Below the pieces are notes generated by a model that was given only the letters and a program-made list of their open reading frames with translations, searched no databases and was not told the origin of the DNA. Of a stretch of DNA of 64,000 bases, positions 7,332 through 16,445 are shown in pieces. Numbering within the stretch: the first letter of the stretch is position 1; each line of letters begins with the position of its first letter. Made by a program: the position numbers and the translations under genes. The stretch is from assembly GCA_013359265.1 (NCBI GenBank), contig JABWCD010000018.1, forward strand, positions 1-64,000, read 5' to 3'. Origin of the DNA: Candidatus Hydrogenedentota bacterium. Its GTDB lineage: Bacteria; Hydrogenedentota; Hydrogenedentia; Hydrogenedentales; SLHB01.

Positions 7332-9542
7332 ATGTCCGAGAGCCTTCCCAACGTCGACAGCCTTGCGAAACGCCTGCAAGCGCGCGGGTGCGCCCCGCTC
7401 TTCTTCGTCTTCATAACCGTTGTCGGCGCCTGTTTTGGCGCAGGGCTGGGCGTATTCGCATTCCAGATGGAGCGCGCGAAGGCGCAGATCGCGACATTGG
7501 ACCAGTTCCGTCCGCGCGTCGGCAGCAAGGTGTACGCGGATGGCGGCGCGACGAAGCTGGGCGAGTATAACGTCGAGAACCGGCAACTGATCCGGTTAAG
7601 CGAGATGCCGCTGATCCTGCAAAAGGCCGTCGTCGCGGGCGAAGACGCGCTGTTCTATGAACACAAGGGCGTGCGGCCCGACGCGATGTTTAATACCGTC
7701 CTATACATCGCGAAGACCGGGCGCGTGCGCGGCGGCAGCACGATTACGATGCAGCTCGTGCGCAACGCGGAAGAGGCAACTGGAATCTCGAAAGAGCGCA
7801 CGGCTACGCGCAAGCTGCGCGAGATGATCGCCGCGTTGCAGGTCGAGCGGGAGTTTACGAAGGACGAAATCCTCGAGCTGTATCTCAATCAGGTTTTCTT
7901 TGGTGGCAGCGCGCACGGGGTCGAGGCGGCGGCGCGCATGTATTTCTTCAAGTCGTGCAAGGACCTGACGCTGACCGAGGCAGCGACTCTCGCGGGCATA
8001 CTTGGTTCGCCGAACGCGTTCCGGCCCGATCTGCATCCCGAAGCGGCCCAGGTGCGGCGCAATCTCGTGCTCGACCGTATGATCGAACACGGCTTCATTA
8101 CGCGCGAGGAATACGACGAGGCGCGCGCAAGGCCCGTCACCGAAGACGCGCTTACACCGGCCGAACTCGCGGAAAAGCTCGAGACCGCGAAGAACTTGTA
8201 CGTCCCGAACGAATTCGACGCGCCATACTTTGTCCGCGAGATGAAGGTCCGCGCGATACGCGAAGGTCTGTTCGACGACGAGACGCTGCTCGAAAGCGGT
8301 TACGAAATTAACACGACGCTCGACATGCGCCTGCAGCGCGCCGCGGAGGAGGCCCTTTTCGCGCAACTCAAGAAGTTCGACGAACTCAAATTGAAATCGT
8401 TGCAGCGCGCGAGGCGCGAGGACGAGTTCGTGCCGGTACAGGGCGCGCTCGTGTGCATCGACAATCGCGAAGGCTTCAAGGGGTACGTGCGCGCGCTGGT
8501 GGGCGGGCGCGATTGGGACGTCGAACAATACAACATGGCCACGCAGGCGCTTCGCCAGCCCGGCTCGAGCGTCAAGCCGTTCGTCTTCGCGACCGCGCTC
8601 GAATTCGGCCGCGACAAGTTCATCAGCCCCGCGACAATTCGCATGGACGAACCGTTTGTTATACGCCGCGGCGCGTCCGTATGGGCGCCGAAAAACTTTT
8701 CGGGCGATTACTCGGGGGCGGTCACGTTGCGCTACGCGCTCGAGCGTTCGATCAACGTGGTTTCGGTGAAATTGGTGCAGGAATTCGGCGTAGAAAACGT
8801 CAAGGCGACGATTGAAAAGTGTTTCCCGGAGGTTTCCGTACGAAACGACGTGGGGCTGACCATTGGGCTGGGCACGAACGAAGTGACCGTGCTGGACCAG
8901 TGCTCGGCGTATCAGGCGATTGCGTGCGGAGGGATGTACACGAAGCCGATTTTCATCGAATCCATAAAGGATCGCGATGGAATCGAGCGATACCGGTGCG
9001 AACCCGAACATACGCGGGTGATGAGCGAAGACGTTTCCTACGTGCTTCGGCACATGTTGGTGGGCGTTGCCGAGTACGGCACCGGCGCGCGCACGCGCGA
9101 ACTGGGCCGGCCCCGCGCCGGGAAGACCGGCACGACGAACGACGCGCGCGACGTGTGGTTTTGCGGGTTCACGCCGGAATACACCTGCATCGTCTGGATC
9201 GGGTACAAGGACAACCGGTCGCTCGGCCGCGGCGCGGATTTCACCGGCGGGCGCCAGGCAGTGCCGGTTTGGACGAATTTCATGAAGGCGGCCCTGGACG
9301 GCGAACCGGTGCAGGATTTCGTGGTCCCGGAAGGCAAAGTCGAATGGCACAATGTCTCGCGACAGAAGAGCGGAGGTTCGCAGGGCGGATTCAAAGAGGC
9401 CTTCGTCAAGGGCACCTACCGCGAGTACGAACCCACGCCGGAATCGACCGATATCGGCCCGGACGACATCGAGGCTATCGAACAGCAAATGGAGCAGCGA
9501 AGCCTAGCGGCCATGCACACGCCGTCGCCGTTAGACGAGTAG
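7332..9542 (+). CDS. Class A penicillin-binding protein (PBP1A family)
   Basis: This 736-residue bifunctional enzyme polymerises and cross-links peptidoglycan. A membrane anchor (about 22-44) is followed by a GT51 transglycosylase domain with catalytic Glu104 in EDALFYEHKG and the GGSTITMQLVRN motif (134-145). The transpeptidase domain carries SSVK (412-415), SIN (473-475) and KTGT (598-601). The ATG is inferred from the position of the anchor; no strong ribosome site is seen and a start 16 codons upstream is possible. Its last 12 bases overlap the convergent queA gene. Confidence 0.95.
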   Translation: MSESLPNVDSLAKRLQARGCAPLFFVFITVVGACFGAGLGVFAFQMERAKAQIATLDQFRPRVGSKVYADGGATKLGEYNVENRQLIRLSEMPLILQKAVVAGEDALFYEHKGVRPDAMFNTVLYIAKTGRVRGGSTITMQLVRNAEEATGISKERTATRKLREMIAALQVEREFTKDEILELYLNQVFFGGSAHGVEAAARMYFFKSCKDLTLTEAATLAGILGSPNAFRPDLHPEAAQVRRNLVLDRMIEHGFITREEYDEARARPVTEDALTPAELAEKLETAKNLYVPNEFDAPYFVREMKVRAIREGLFDDETLLESGYEINTTLDMRLQRAAEEALFAQLKKFDELKLKSLQRARREDEFVPVQGALVCIDNREGFKGYVRALVGGRDWDVEQYNMATQALRQPGSSVKPFVFATALEFGRDKFISPATIRMDEPFVIRRGASVWAPKNFSGDYSGAVTLRYALERSINVVSVKLVQEFGVENVKATIEKCFPEVSVRNDVGLTIGLGTNEVTVLDQCSAYQAIACGGMYTKPIFIESIKDRDGIERYRCEPEHTRVMSEDVSYVLRHMLVGVAEYGTGARTRELGRPRAGKTGTTNDARDVWFCGFTPEYTCIVWIGYKDNRSLGRGADFTGGRQAVPVWTNFMKAALDGEPVQDFVVPEGKVEWHNVSRQKSGGSQGGFKEAFVKGTYREYEPTPESTDIGPDDIEAIEQQMEQRSLAAMHTPSPLDE

Positions 9543-10550
9543 CATCACGTCGCCGTAGGAGTAAAAGCGGAACCGCTCCGCAATCGCGAGCCGGTACGCC
9601 TCACGCACCAGTTCGGTCCCGCCAAACGCGTATACCAACGCCAACAGACTGCTGCGCGGCAGGTGAAAATTCGTCTGCAACGCATCCACGGCGCGAAACG
9701 TGTATGGCGGGTAGATGTAGTGTGCAGTCTCGCCCGTCCCCGCGCGAATCGCGCCGTCCCTGAATTGTGATTCCAGCACGCGCGTCGTCGTCGTTCCCAC
9801 CGCGACGATGCGCCCGCCCGCCGCGCGCGTGGCGTTGAGCGCAGCCGCCGTTTCTTCAGTCAGTTCGAACGCTTCGGGTTCGAGCGTGTGGTCCTCGACG
9901 CGTTCGGCGCGAATGGGACTGAACGTTCCATAGCCAACGTGCAGCGTCAACGTTGCGCGCGTTATTCCCGCCGCGTCGAGCGATGAGAAGACGTCCTCGG
10001 TAAAGTGCAACCCCGCCGTGGGCGCGGCAACGGACCCGGGTTCTTTCGCGTATATCGTCTGGTAGCGCTCCACGTCGGCGGGGTCGGTGTGCGCACGGCG
10101 AATGTAGGGCGGCAAGGGCACTTCGCCGGCCTCTTCAAGGATCCGCAACACGTCCACGCGATCGAACACGACCCGGCGTCGGCCGTTGCCGAGTCGTTCC
10201 TCGACGGTTGCTGTGATCGGGCCCACGCGCAGGGCCGTACCGGGCGCAATTTTCGCCGACGGTTGCACGAGCGCGTCCCACGTGCCCGGAGCGCGTTCGT
10301 GCAGCAGAAAAATTTCCGCGCTGCCGCCCGTCGGCCGGCTCGCGCGCAGCCGCGCGCGAATGACGCGGGTGCGGTTAAGCACCAGGCAATCGCCACGTCG
10401 AAGATACGACGCGACGTTGCGATACACGTCGATGCGCATGGCGCCCGTAGCGCGGTCCACCACCAGCAGGCGCGACGCGTCCCGCCGGTCGGACGGGTGC
10501 TGCGCGATAAGTTCCTCGGGGAGATCGTAATCCAGTTCGGAAATGTGCAT
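9531..10550 (-). CDS. queA: S-adenosylmethionine:tRNA ribosyltransferase-isomerase
   Basis: QueA transfers the ribosyl moiety of SAM to preQ1-modified tRNA to form epoxyqueuosine. The protein opens with the typical MHISELDYDLPEELIAQ, followed by PSDRRDASRLLV, and contains GTTTTRVLES and the C-terminal TNFHLPRSSLLALV motif. About 339 residues is the usual length. The ATG matches the family start; a TTG three codons earlier is possible. The gene is divergent from the methyltransferase cluster across a repeat-rich region. Confidence 0.96.
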   Translation of the reverse strand: MHISELDYDLPEELIAQHPSDRRDASRLLVVDRATGAMRIDVYRNVASYLRRGDCLVLNRTRVIRARLRASRPTGGSAEIFLLHERAPGTWDALVQPSAKIAPGTALRVGPITATVEERLGNGRRRVVFDRVDVLRILEEAGEVPLPPYIRRAHTDPADVERYQTIYAKEPGSVAAPTAGLHFTEDVFSSLDAAGITRATLTLHVGYGTFSPIRAERVEDHTLEPEAFELTEETAAALNATRAAGGRIVAVGTTTTRVLESQFRDGAIRAGTGETAHYIYPPYTFRAVDALQTNFHLPRSSLLALVYAFGGTELVREAYRLAIAERFRFYSYGDVMLLV

Positions 10551-10599
10551 CGCAATCAATCGGGTCCGGAAACGTCGCTGATTCTACTCAGCAGACAAT

Positions 10600-10755
10600 C
10601 TCGTGCTGCCTACTTCTCGTGCATCGTAACCGTGCAACTCTTCAAGTAGCCTCGTGCTGTCTTCTTATCGTGCTCGTACTTCGTAATCGTGCTGGCCTGC
10701 ACGTAGTCTCGTGCTGTCAACTTATCGTGCTCGTGCTCGTAATCGTAATCGATTA
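10600..10755. repeat. Three degenerate 51-57-bp tandem units of TCGTGC-type sequence
   Basis: CTCGTGCTG recurs at 10600, 10651 and 10708, giving periods of 51 and 57 bases. Units two and three are each preceded by AGTAG or CGTAG, and all units contain runs of TCGTGC, TCGTAC and TCGTAA hexamers. The last unit ends in TCGTAATCGTAATCG. The same hexamers form the palindromes at 41.0 and 50.9 kb. Confidence 0.75.
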
Positions 10756-10850
10756 TCGGCGTTCGCCTTGAATGCAATCCATCTCGTCCAACCCATCCAT
10801 TCGGTCCATGAATTCGCAACCGTTCGCGTGAAGCTCCGCTTCGTCACGGC

Positions 10851-11003
10851 CCGTAATCCTAATCGTCCTCGTAATCGTAATCGAATCCCTTCGAATCGAA
10901 CATGGCCGCGCGCCCCCTGTTGTGTCCTTTCGGTCCCTTACGTCGTTTCAGTTTTTTCACCCGTCGAATTCGATTACGACTCCAAGGACGACTACGATTA
11001 CGC
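10851..11003. repeat. Imperfect inverted repeat, hexamer family
   Basis: The left arm (10851-10886: CGTAATCCTAATCGTCCTCG and on) is the imperfect reverse complement of the right arm (10967-11003, ending GGACGACTACGATTACG). Arms of about 35 bases enclose about 80 bases. It lies in the upstream region of the methyltransferase at 11046. Confidence 0.7.
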
Positions 11004-11045
11004 AGCAATGGCTCCTGCCGGGGGGGAAGTATCGAGTGACCGGGA

Positions 11046-11846
11046 ATGTTTGAAGCGTACCGCGTGCCGCGCGGCTACATGCCGTTCTGGCATTTTGGCG
11101 CGCGCATGGGAATCGGGACTGTCCGGCGCTTCTATGCGCGCATGCGGGCGCGCGGGTACTCGCACGTTCTCGATGCGGGTACGGGTGGCGGAGCGAACGT
11201 CATACTCGGCGCATGGATGGGGTTCCGCGTGACTGCAAGCGATCTTGCCCGGGGCGCACTTGTCGCGCTGCGCGATACTGCCGGGCGCGTCCGCCCGCCG
11301 ATACGTGCCGGTTATGCGCAGTCGGATTCGCTGGCGCTGCCGTTCCCCGATGTCTTGTTCGACGTGGTAATCGCATCGCACATCATCGAGCACCTGCCCG
11401 AGCCGCGCGCATTCTTGTGCGAATGCATCCGTGTGCTGCGTCCGGGTGGAGTGTTGCGCGTGTCGTGTCCGTCGCGATTCCATGCGTTGCGGGTAGGCCT
11501 CTGGTTTGGTCTGCGGCTCGACCCGGACGACCACGCGGTTCAGGGCTATGATTCGGCCGACATTGCCGCGATGCTGCCGCCGGGCAATCGGGTGACGCGG
11601 GTCTCGTACCAGGGCCGCGCGATAGAGAGCAACGTTTCCGACGCCCAGTTCTTGCTGGCTCGCGCGCTGGGCATGTCGGGCAACCCCGCCGTGTCCGTCG
11701 AGCGCGGCGCTCCACCGGCATGGCTATTTGTCTTGAAGGAAATCCTTACGGTTCCGTTATTGCTGGTGGCAAGGTGTGAGGACGCACTCCTGTTTTTTTC
11801 GAAGGGCAGCATGATTACCGTCGAGATCGAGAGATTGCGTGAGTAA
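11046..11846 (+). CDS. SAM-dependent methyltransferase (class I)
   Basis: The 266-residue protein has a Rossmann methyltransferase fold: motif I VLDAGTGGGANVILG (about 41-55), the acidic post-I residue in VTASDL, and the Methyltransf_11 elements FDVVIASHIIEHL and IRVLRPGGVLRVSCPS. The C-terminal 50 residues include a hydrophobic stretch near 225-240 that could associate with the membrane. The substrate is unknown. The last 8 bases overlap the next gene, a GT39-like glycosyltransferase, so a lipid-linked or surface glycan is a reasonable guess. Confidence 0.85.
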   Translation: MFEAYRVPRGYMPFWHFGARMGIGTVRRFYARMRARGYSHVLDAGTGGGANVILGAWMGFRVTASDLARGALVALRDTAGRVRPPIRAGYAQSDSLALPFPDVLFDVVIASHIIEHLPEPRAFLCECIRVLRPGGVLRVSCPSRFHALRVGLWFGLRLDPDDHAVQGYDSADIAAMLPPGNRVTRVSYQGRAIESNVSDAQFLLARALGMSGNPAVSVERGAPPAWLFVLKEILTVPLLLVARCEDALLFFSKGSMITVEIERLRE

Positions 11847-13410
11847 CGAAACGAACACAGATGACTCGCCCGGGGTTTCGCTCCACCCGGCCCCATTGCT
11901 TGAACGATGTGTGGTATCCCTGGCGGTGGCGTCGGTTTTCGTTCTGGCGTTTGCGAATTTGGCGGGCCCGAGCCTGTGGCACGACGAGCTGATTCATGTC
12001 TACGTCGGCAAGAAGATCCTCGAAACGGGCTTGCCGCTGTTGCTTAGCGGGCGCGTATTCACCAACGGCATGCTGTTCAATTATTTGCTCGCGGGCCTCA
12101 TCGCGATCTTCGGCGATGGTGAAGCGGCGGTGCGATCGATCTCCGCCGTATTCGCCGTCGTGAATGTATACCTCACCTACCGGATGCTCAGGCCGTTGAT
12201 TGGCGGGCCCTCGGCCGCATTGACCGCGCTGCTGATGGCGTGGTCGCCGTGGCAACTCGCGTGGGCGCGTCAGGCTCGGTTCTACATGCTGCACCAAACC
12301 GTGTATCTCGTCACGATGTTGCTCGTATGGCGGTTTGGCGAGGCTGATCGAACAAAACTGTCGCGTTGGGGGGCCGGTTTCGCCGCCGCCTACTGCATCG
12401 GTCTGCTCGCCGGACCGCAAACCGTGTTTTTCCTCGGGCCGATCGGCGCGTACGCGGCCTGCCGTTGGCTGGGCGTCCGAACGCTTCGATCGCGATGGAC
12501 GGTGTTGATTGCGATTTGCGGTCTGCTCGGCGCCGCAACGTTGTTGGGTTACTACCTGACGCTGCCCAAGGCGGAGCACGACGCCATCTTCAAGGAAGCG
12601 CTGCGGGCGGACACTCCCGACGATGGTTTGGTCGATCACGATCAGTCCGATTCCCTGTACTACTTTCGGTTTTATACGAACAATCTTGGGTCCGGCTTTT
12701 TTGTCTTGGCATGTGCCGGATTCGCGCTTCTCGTGGCCCGCGCAGGGAAACCGGGACTGTTTATCGCACTCGCGTTCGTCGTCCCAATCCTGCTCCTGAA
12801 CTTTGGCATCACGCAGCATCGGCGATACCGGTTCTTATTCTTCGCCTATCCGTTCTATGTCGCTGCGTGCGCATATGCGCTCGTGTACCTGACCCAGTTT
12901 GTGCGCACATCGCGGCAATCGGCGTGGCGAATGGCTGCGGCCGTCGCGATTGTGGCGTTTACCGCCCGGCTCACGGTCTCGCAATATCGGCTCGCGGCGG
13001 ACTGCATCGAAGTCGCCGGCGGCGCAAGCACGACGCTGGCCGTCCACCACCCCCAATGGCGGCAACCGTGCACGTATGTGAAAGAACACCGCGGTGACGC
13101 GGCCATCGTCTGCACGACGTACATTGCAGCGCTCCACTACGTGGGGCATATCGACACTTGGTACCCAAGTCGCGTGATTGTCTGGGAGTATATCGAGTCG
13201 GGTATGGACGGCATGCGAACGTTGGACGAATTGAAGGCGTTTGTATCCGAGCATCCGCGCGGGTACTTTATCGCGGAGCATCGCCGGTTCCATATGTGGC
13301 CGTTTTTCAAAGACGACCTCGAATGGGTCGAACGGAACATGAAGAAGATTGACGAAGCATCGAACGGCGACATTTCGCTGTACGAGTGGGGAAGCGAGGA
13401 AGCAACGTAA
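11839..13410 (+). CDS. GT39-like membrane glycosyltransferase
   Basis: This 523-residue protein has about ten to eleven membrane helices and resembles the PMT/ArnT (GT39/GT83) superfamily, which moves sugars from polyprenyl-phosphate donors on the outer side of the inner membrane. The first periplasmic loop contains SLWHDELIHV, whose Asp-Glu pair sits where the catalytic acid lies in this superfamily. The 120-residue C-terminal soluble part is likely periplasmic. The GTG start overlaps the methyltransferase gene by 8 bases. Donor and acceptor are not identifiable. Confidence 0.8.
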   Translation: MSNETNTDDSPGVSLHPAPLLERCVVSLAVASVFVLAFANLAGPSLWHDELIHVYVGKKILETGLPLLLSGRVFTNGMLFNYLLAGLIAIFGDGEAAVRSISAVFAVVNVYLTYRMLRPLIGGPSAALTALLMAWSPWQLAWARQARFYMLHQTVYLVTMLLVWRFGEADRTKLSRWGAGFAAAYCIGLLAGPQTVFFLGPIGAYAACRWLGVRTLRSRWTVLIAICGLLGAATLLGYYLTLPKAEHDAIFKEALRADTPDDGLVDHDQSDSLYYFRFYTNNLGSGFFVLACAGFALLVARAGKPGLFIALAFVVPILLLNFGITQHRRYRFLFFAYPFYVAACAYALVYLTQFVRTSRQSAWRMAAAVAIVAFTARLTVSQYRLAADCIEVAGGASTTLAVHHPQWRQPCTYVKEHRGDAAIVCTTYIAALHYVGHIDTWYPSRVIVWEYIESGMDGMRTLDELKAFVSEHPRGYFIAEHRRFHMWPFFKDDLEWVERNMKKIDEASNGDISLYEWGSEEAT

Positions 13411-13516
13411 CGAGAAGGGGAATACAATTCGTGTTTTTCCTTCTACTGAATACGTAGCGCGTTAACGATTACGATGGGCGTGACGACGCGTCAGCGCCCG
13501 GCCCGAGTTTGGGGAC

Positions 13517-14206
13517 ATGAACTACGCAGAAAATTACGAGCGGTGTTGTCTCGAAAAGACGAGCGCGTTTCAGCGCTTGTTCATGCGTGTGCTTGCGCGG
13601 AAGGCGCTACAACTCGGGCAAACGGGCCACAAGATTTGGTCGTTGAAGTGGGTGTTGGACGAATATTTCGCGGGTAAGTCCGGGCTGCGCGTGCTCGATT
13701 GCGGCGCGTGGAACGGATGGTTCCTGAGCTACAACGTGCCCGCGATTCGGCAGCGGATCGCGTTGGACTTCGATTCCCACTACGCGCAGCAACTGAAACA
13801 GCAGGGGATCGGCTTCGTCCTTGCCGATATGGAGCGCGGATGCATCCCGCTCGCGGCAGATTCCGTCGACTTGCTCGCGATGACAAGCACGCTCGAACAC
13901 CTCAACTGTCCCGAAAGGATCGCCACGGAAATCCGGCGCGTGCTGAAACCGGGCGGAATCGCGTTCATCACCGTGCCGGACATTATGAAATACAAGTTCC
14001 GGTTCTGGAATGACATCACCCATAAGCGGCCGTTCACGCGCGATGCAATGCGGTTCCTGTTCGAGACGCATGGTATGACGACGCTCGAGTTGTGCGCGTA
14101 CAATCACAATCTCTTCGTCGCGGGCAATCTGTTTCCGCGCGCGCTGCACCGGCTTCTCATGCGGTTCCGCGGCGACGCCATCCTCTACGTGGGCCGGAAA
14201 CCGTGA
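13517..14206 (+). CDS. SAM-dependent methyltransferase
   Basis: This 229-residue class I methyltransferase has motif I VLDCGAWNGWFLS (about 58-70), ALDFD as the acidic strand-2 end, ADMERGCIPLAADSVDLLAMTSTLEHL and the IRRVLKPGGIAFITVPD segment. The basic C-terminal third (RALHRLLMRFRGD) may contact the membrane. It ends in a 4-base overlap with the next methyltransferase gene. Confidence 0.85.
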   Translation: MNYAENYERCCLEKTSAFQRLFMRVLARKALQLGQTGHKIWSLKWVLDEYFAGKSGLRVLDCGAWNGWFLSYNVPAIRQRIALDFDSHYAQQLKQQGIGFVLADMERGCIPLAADSVDLLAMTSTLEHLNCPERIATEIRRVLKPGGIAFITVPDIMKYKFRFWNDITHKRPFTRDAMRFLFETHGMTTLELCAYNHNLFVAGNLFPRALHRLLMRFRGDAILYVGRKP

Positions 14207-14886
14207 GGCGTCCGCAAGCGGCGCTGTTTGACGCACTGGCCGCGGGTGAAGCGCTCTACGTCTACCCGCCCGAATCGTTGGAAAAGTTGAATGCCCTCGT
14301 GCCGGACAAGGGGCGCACGCTCGATGTCGGCTGCGGCGACGGCGCGATTGCCGCGGCGTTGACCGCACCGCTCGTCATCGGGTTCGACGTATCGCAGCGG
14401 TGCGCGCATTTGAGCGCTACACGTGGCATTTCGTCGCTTGTGGCGGACGCAACTCAGGCATTCCCGTTTGCGGAGCGTTCGTTCGACACCGTGTATTGCG
14501 TGGACGTGTTGCACCACCTCGAAGGCAGGTGGGCGCCACTATTGATTGAAGTGCGCCGCGTATTACGCCCGCGCGGTACATTGGTCATCGTCGAGCCGGA
14601 TGCGCGCAATCCGTTCGTTCGAATCACGCAAGCGCCCCATTCGCTCCTGCGCGTTGCGCCGTACAACAACGAACCGGCAATCGACCCGAACGACTTGCTC
14701 CCCCTGCTCGAAGGACAGGGCTACGCGTGCACCTGTGCCCCGATTCACGTCTCGGGCGAACAGGTCGTGCGGAACGTGTTTCCCCTATGGCAGCGGATTG
14801 CCAAGGCCCCATTCGTACTGGCGGTCGCGTTCCTCTATCGAAACCGCCCGAACAAATTCGCCATCGTCGCGAAAATCGAGAAATGA
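14203..14886 (+). CDS. SAM-dependent methyltransferase
   Basis: The 227-residue protein carries motif I TLDVGCGDGAIAAAL, GFDVSQRC, FDTVYCVDVLHHLEG and VRRVLRPRGTLVIVEPD, the standard Methyltransf_11 set. A GTG start is chosen because it overlaps the preceding stop (GTGA) and matches the domain start. It is the third methyltransferase in about 4 kb and probably belongs to the same operon. No substrate can be named. Confidence 0.85.
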   Translation: MRRPQAALFDALAAGEALYVYPPESLEKLNALVPDKGRTLDVGCGDGAIAAALTAPLVIGFDVSQRCAHLSATRGISSLVADATQAFPFAERSFDTVYCVDVLHHLEGRWAPLLIEVRRVLRPRGTLVIVEPDARNPFVRITQAPHSLLRVAPYNNEPAIDPNDLLPLLEGQGYACTCAPIHVSGEQVVRNVFPLWQRIAKAPFVLAVAFLYRNRPNKFAIVAKIEK

Positions 14887-14924
14887 GCGGCGGTAAGACC
14901 AATCAATGATTGCAGCCACTATTT

Positions 14925-14943
14925 AGAGAAAATCTCTGTTTTT
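14925..14943 (+). terminator. Weak intrinsic terminator after the methyltransferase operon
   Basis: AGAGA and TCTCT form a 5-bp stem with an AAA loop, followed by GTTTTT. It lies 39 bases beyond the stop codon of the third methyltransferase. Confidence 0.35.
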
Positions 14944-15068
14944 GTGGTATTGCCTTTGGTCGGCAAGAAAACAGGGGGTCGTTTCGCAGGCGAAGTCACA
15001 ACAAGCCGAGTGCAACACACTGGGCATAAAGGGTGAGGCGAATAGTCGAACGTGGCTCGATTCACCGG

Positions 15069-16445
15069 CTACGAGACTCGCCACACGTGGATGACCGGTT
15101 TGGTTCCATCGGCAAAGGGTTCGAGCACATAGAGGAGACCGTGGGCGCGGTCATAAGCGATGCTGCCGATGCGGAAGCGGCGCTGCACGCCACGCCCAAT
15201 CATGTCCTCTTCGACGTGTGCCGGGTTAAGCAATAGGTGCTCATCGAGATGGACGGCCGCGTACGGTTGCGGTCCCCACGGCTGCATGGCGCCGCTCGCG
15301 ACCTTCGCGAGGTCGTCCGGGTTATACAGGACAAGCTGGGCGCTGAACGCGCTGCTCCACCAGCCGCGATAGTCGTTGTGGCCGTCGCACCCGCCGAGGT
15401 CGGTTCGGGGACACGCCGATCCGTCCGCGTTGCGGCAGGTCGGGAAATCGTTCACGAATTCGGTTTCGACGCATGGTACATCGGGTCCCGCGGGGTTCGC
15501 CCAACCGTACCAGTATTTTGCGCCGACGCCTTTCGTGCCCGCGAACAGTACGGCGGATTTGCCGCTCATCGTCGTGAGCCACGCGCCGTCTTCCCACTCG
15601 TCCGCGTGCTGATACCCGCGCATGGATTTGGACACGACGTCCTCCGAATTGCGCGAAGTCTCGTATTGCAGGAGCGTCGCACATTCGAGGTGCGCGCCAT
15701 TTGCCGCGGCGGCCCCGTTCGCGTCGAACGGTCGAAACGCGTAGAGCGCCGGCCCTTGGCCCGACCAGCCGCCGTCGCGGTAGCGGCCCGTGGCAAGAAA
15801 CTTTCCACCGGCATTGTCGTTTGCCCACGCGGCGGGTATGTCGAACACGTATCCGCTGACGCTGTAGTGCGACACATCGCCGACGTACCAGGCGCCCTTT
15901 GCATCCAGCTTCGTCAACGTGGCGGAAACCCACGCGTGTGTCGGCCCTTGTTTCACCGCATCTTCGTGGAAATGTTGTCCCCAAGCGAGGAACAAAATGG
16001 GGCCGATGCCGCTCGCGTCGAGGTACTGCATGCCCACGCGGGGGATTTCGTCGTACTCCGTGAACAATCCGCGCGCGGCGTTCGTAAGGGGTTGGATAAA
16101 CTCCGCCGTGTTCAACGCGCTGGGGTCTTTCGATTTCACCGGCTTGGGAATCGTAATCTCGGCGATGCGATTTCCATCGGGCAGCTCGCCGTACGGCAAC
16201 CGATCGTGTCCCATCACGAACAACGAACCCGAAAGCCCGTCCGCGCCGCCGGACGCATCGCCCGTGGGGCAAAACGTCATGGCGTATCCGCCATACGCGA
16301 ACGTCTCGGGCCGTTCTTCCCCACCGGGCAGACGAAACGCGCCAAGATACGCAAAGTCGTCTGGTTGGACGAGTTCGCCGGAGGCGGCCGACAACGACGC
16401 CACAATGCCGGCGAGTGCGATGGATACTCCTGCTGGACATCGCAT
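15069..16445 (-). CDS. Secreted protein of unknown function
   Basis: I do not recognise this 458-residue protein. It starts with a Sec signal peptide (MRCPAGVSIALAGIVASLSA, cleavage near ASG). The mature part is rich in Gly, Trp, Tyr and Asp, with short strand-like blocks (FAYLGAFRLPGG, FLATGRYRDGGWSG, YVLEPFADGTKPVIHVWRV) that suggest a beta-propeller-like fold. Eight or more cysteines, including NDFPTCRNADGSACPRTDL, suggest extracytoplasmic disulfides. The ATG follows GAGGGGG at 8-9 bases and is preferred over one 7 codons upstream. Confidence 0.75.
   Translation of the reverse strand: MRCPAGVSIALAGIVASLSAASGELVQPDDFAYLGAFRLPGGEERPETFAYGGYAMTFCPTGDASGGADGLSGSLFVMGHDRLPYGELPDGNRIAEITIPKPVKSKDPSALNTAEFIQPLTNAARGLFTEYDEIPRVGMQYLDASGIGPILFLAWGQHFHEDAVKQGPTHAWVSATLTKLDAKGAWYVGDVSHYSVSGYVFDIPAAWANDNAGGKFLATGRYRDGGWSGQGPALYAFRPFDANGAAAANGAHLECATLLQYETSRNSEDVVSKSMRGYQHADEWEDGAWLTTMSGKSAVLFAGTKGVGAKYWYGWANPAGPDVPCVETEFVNDFPTCRNADGSACPRTDLGGCDGHNDYRGWWSSAFSAQLVLYNPDDLAKVASGAMQPWGPQPYAAVHLDEHLLLNPAHVEEDMIGRGVQRRFRIGSIAYDRAHGLLYVLEPFADGTKPVIHVWRVS

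Larger units (their letters stand above)
10560..11045. other. Divergent intergenic region filled with hexamer-type repeats
   Basis: This 486-base gap lies between the starts of queA (minus) and a methyltransferase (plus), so it must hold promoters for both. Most of it is made of low-complexity TCGTGC/TCGTAA sequence: a tandem block (10600-10755) and a long inverted repeat (10851-11003). No clear -35/-10 pair stands out. The GGGGGGGAAG before 11046 probably contributes the ribosome site of the methyltransferase. A 69-codon minus-strand frame here encodes only the repeat. Confidence 0.6.

Noticed and set aside
10610-10819. 69-codon minus-strand frame with an internally repeated peptide
   Set aside because: The peptide repeat simply reflects the tandem DNA repeat. 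There is no ribosome site, and the composition is that of low-complexity DNA.
10600-11003. Hexamer repeats as a CRISPR array
   Set aside because: Units are not separated by unique spacers of constant length, arms face each other, and no cas genes are present.
13411-13516. Hairpin GAAGGGGAA/TTTTCCTTC after the GT39-like gene
   Set aside because: The stem needs two G-T pairs, has a 12-base loop and is not followed by a T-run, so it was not called a terminator.
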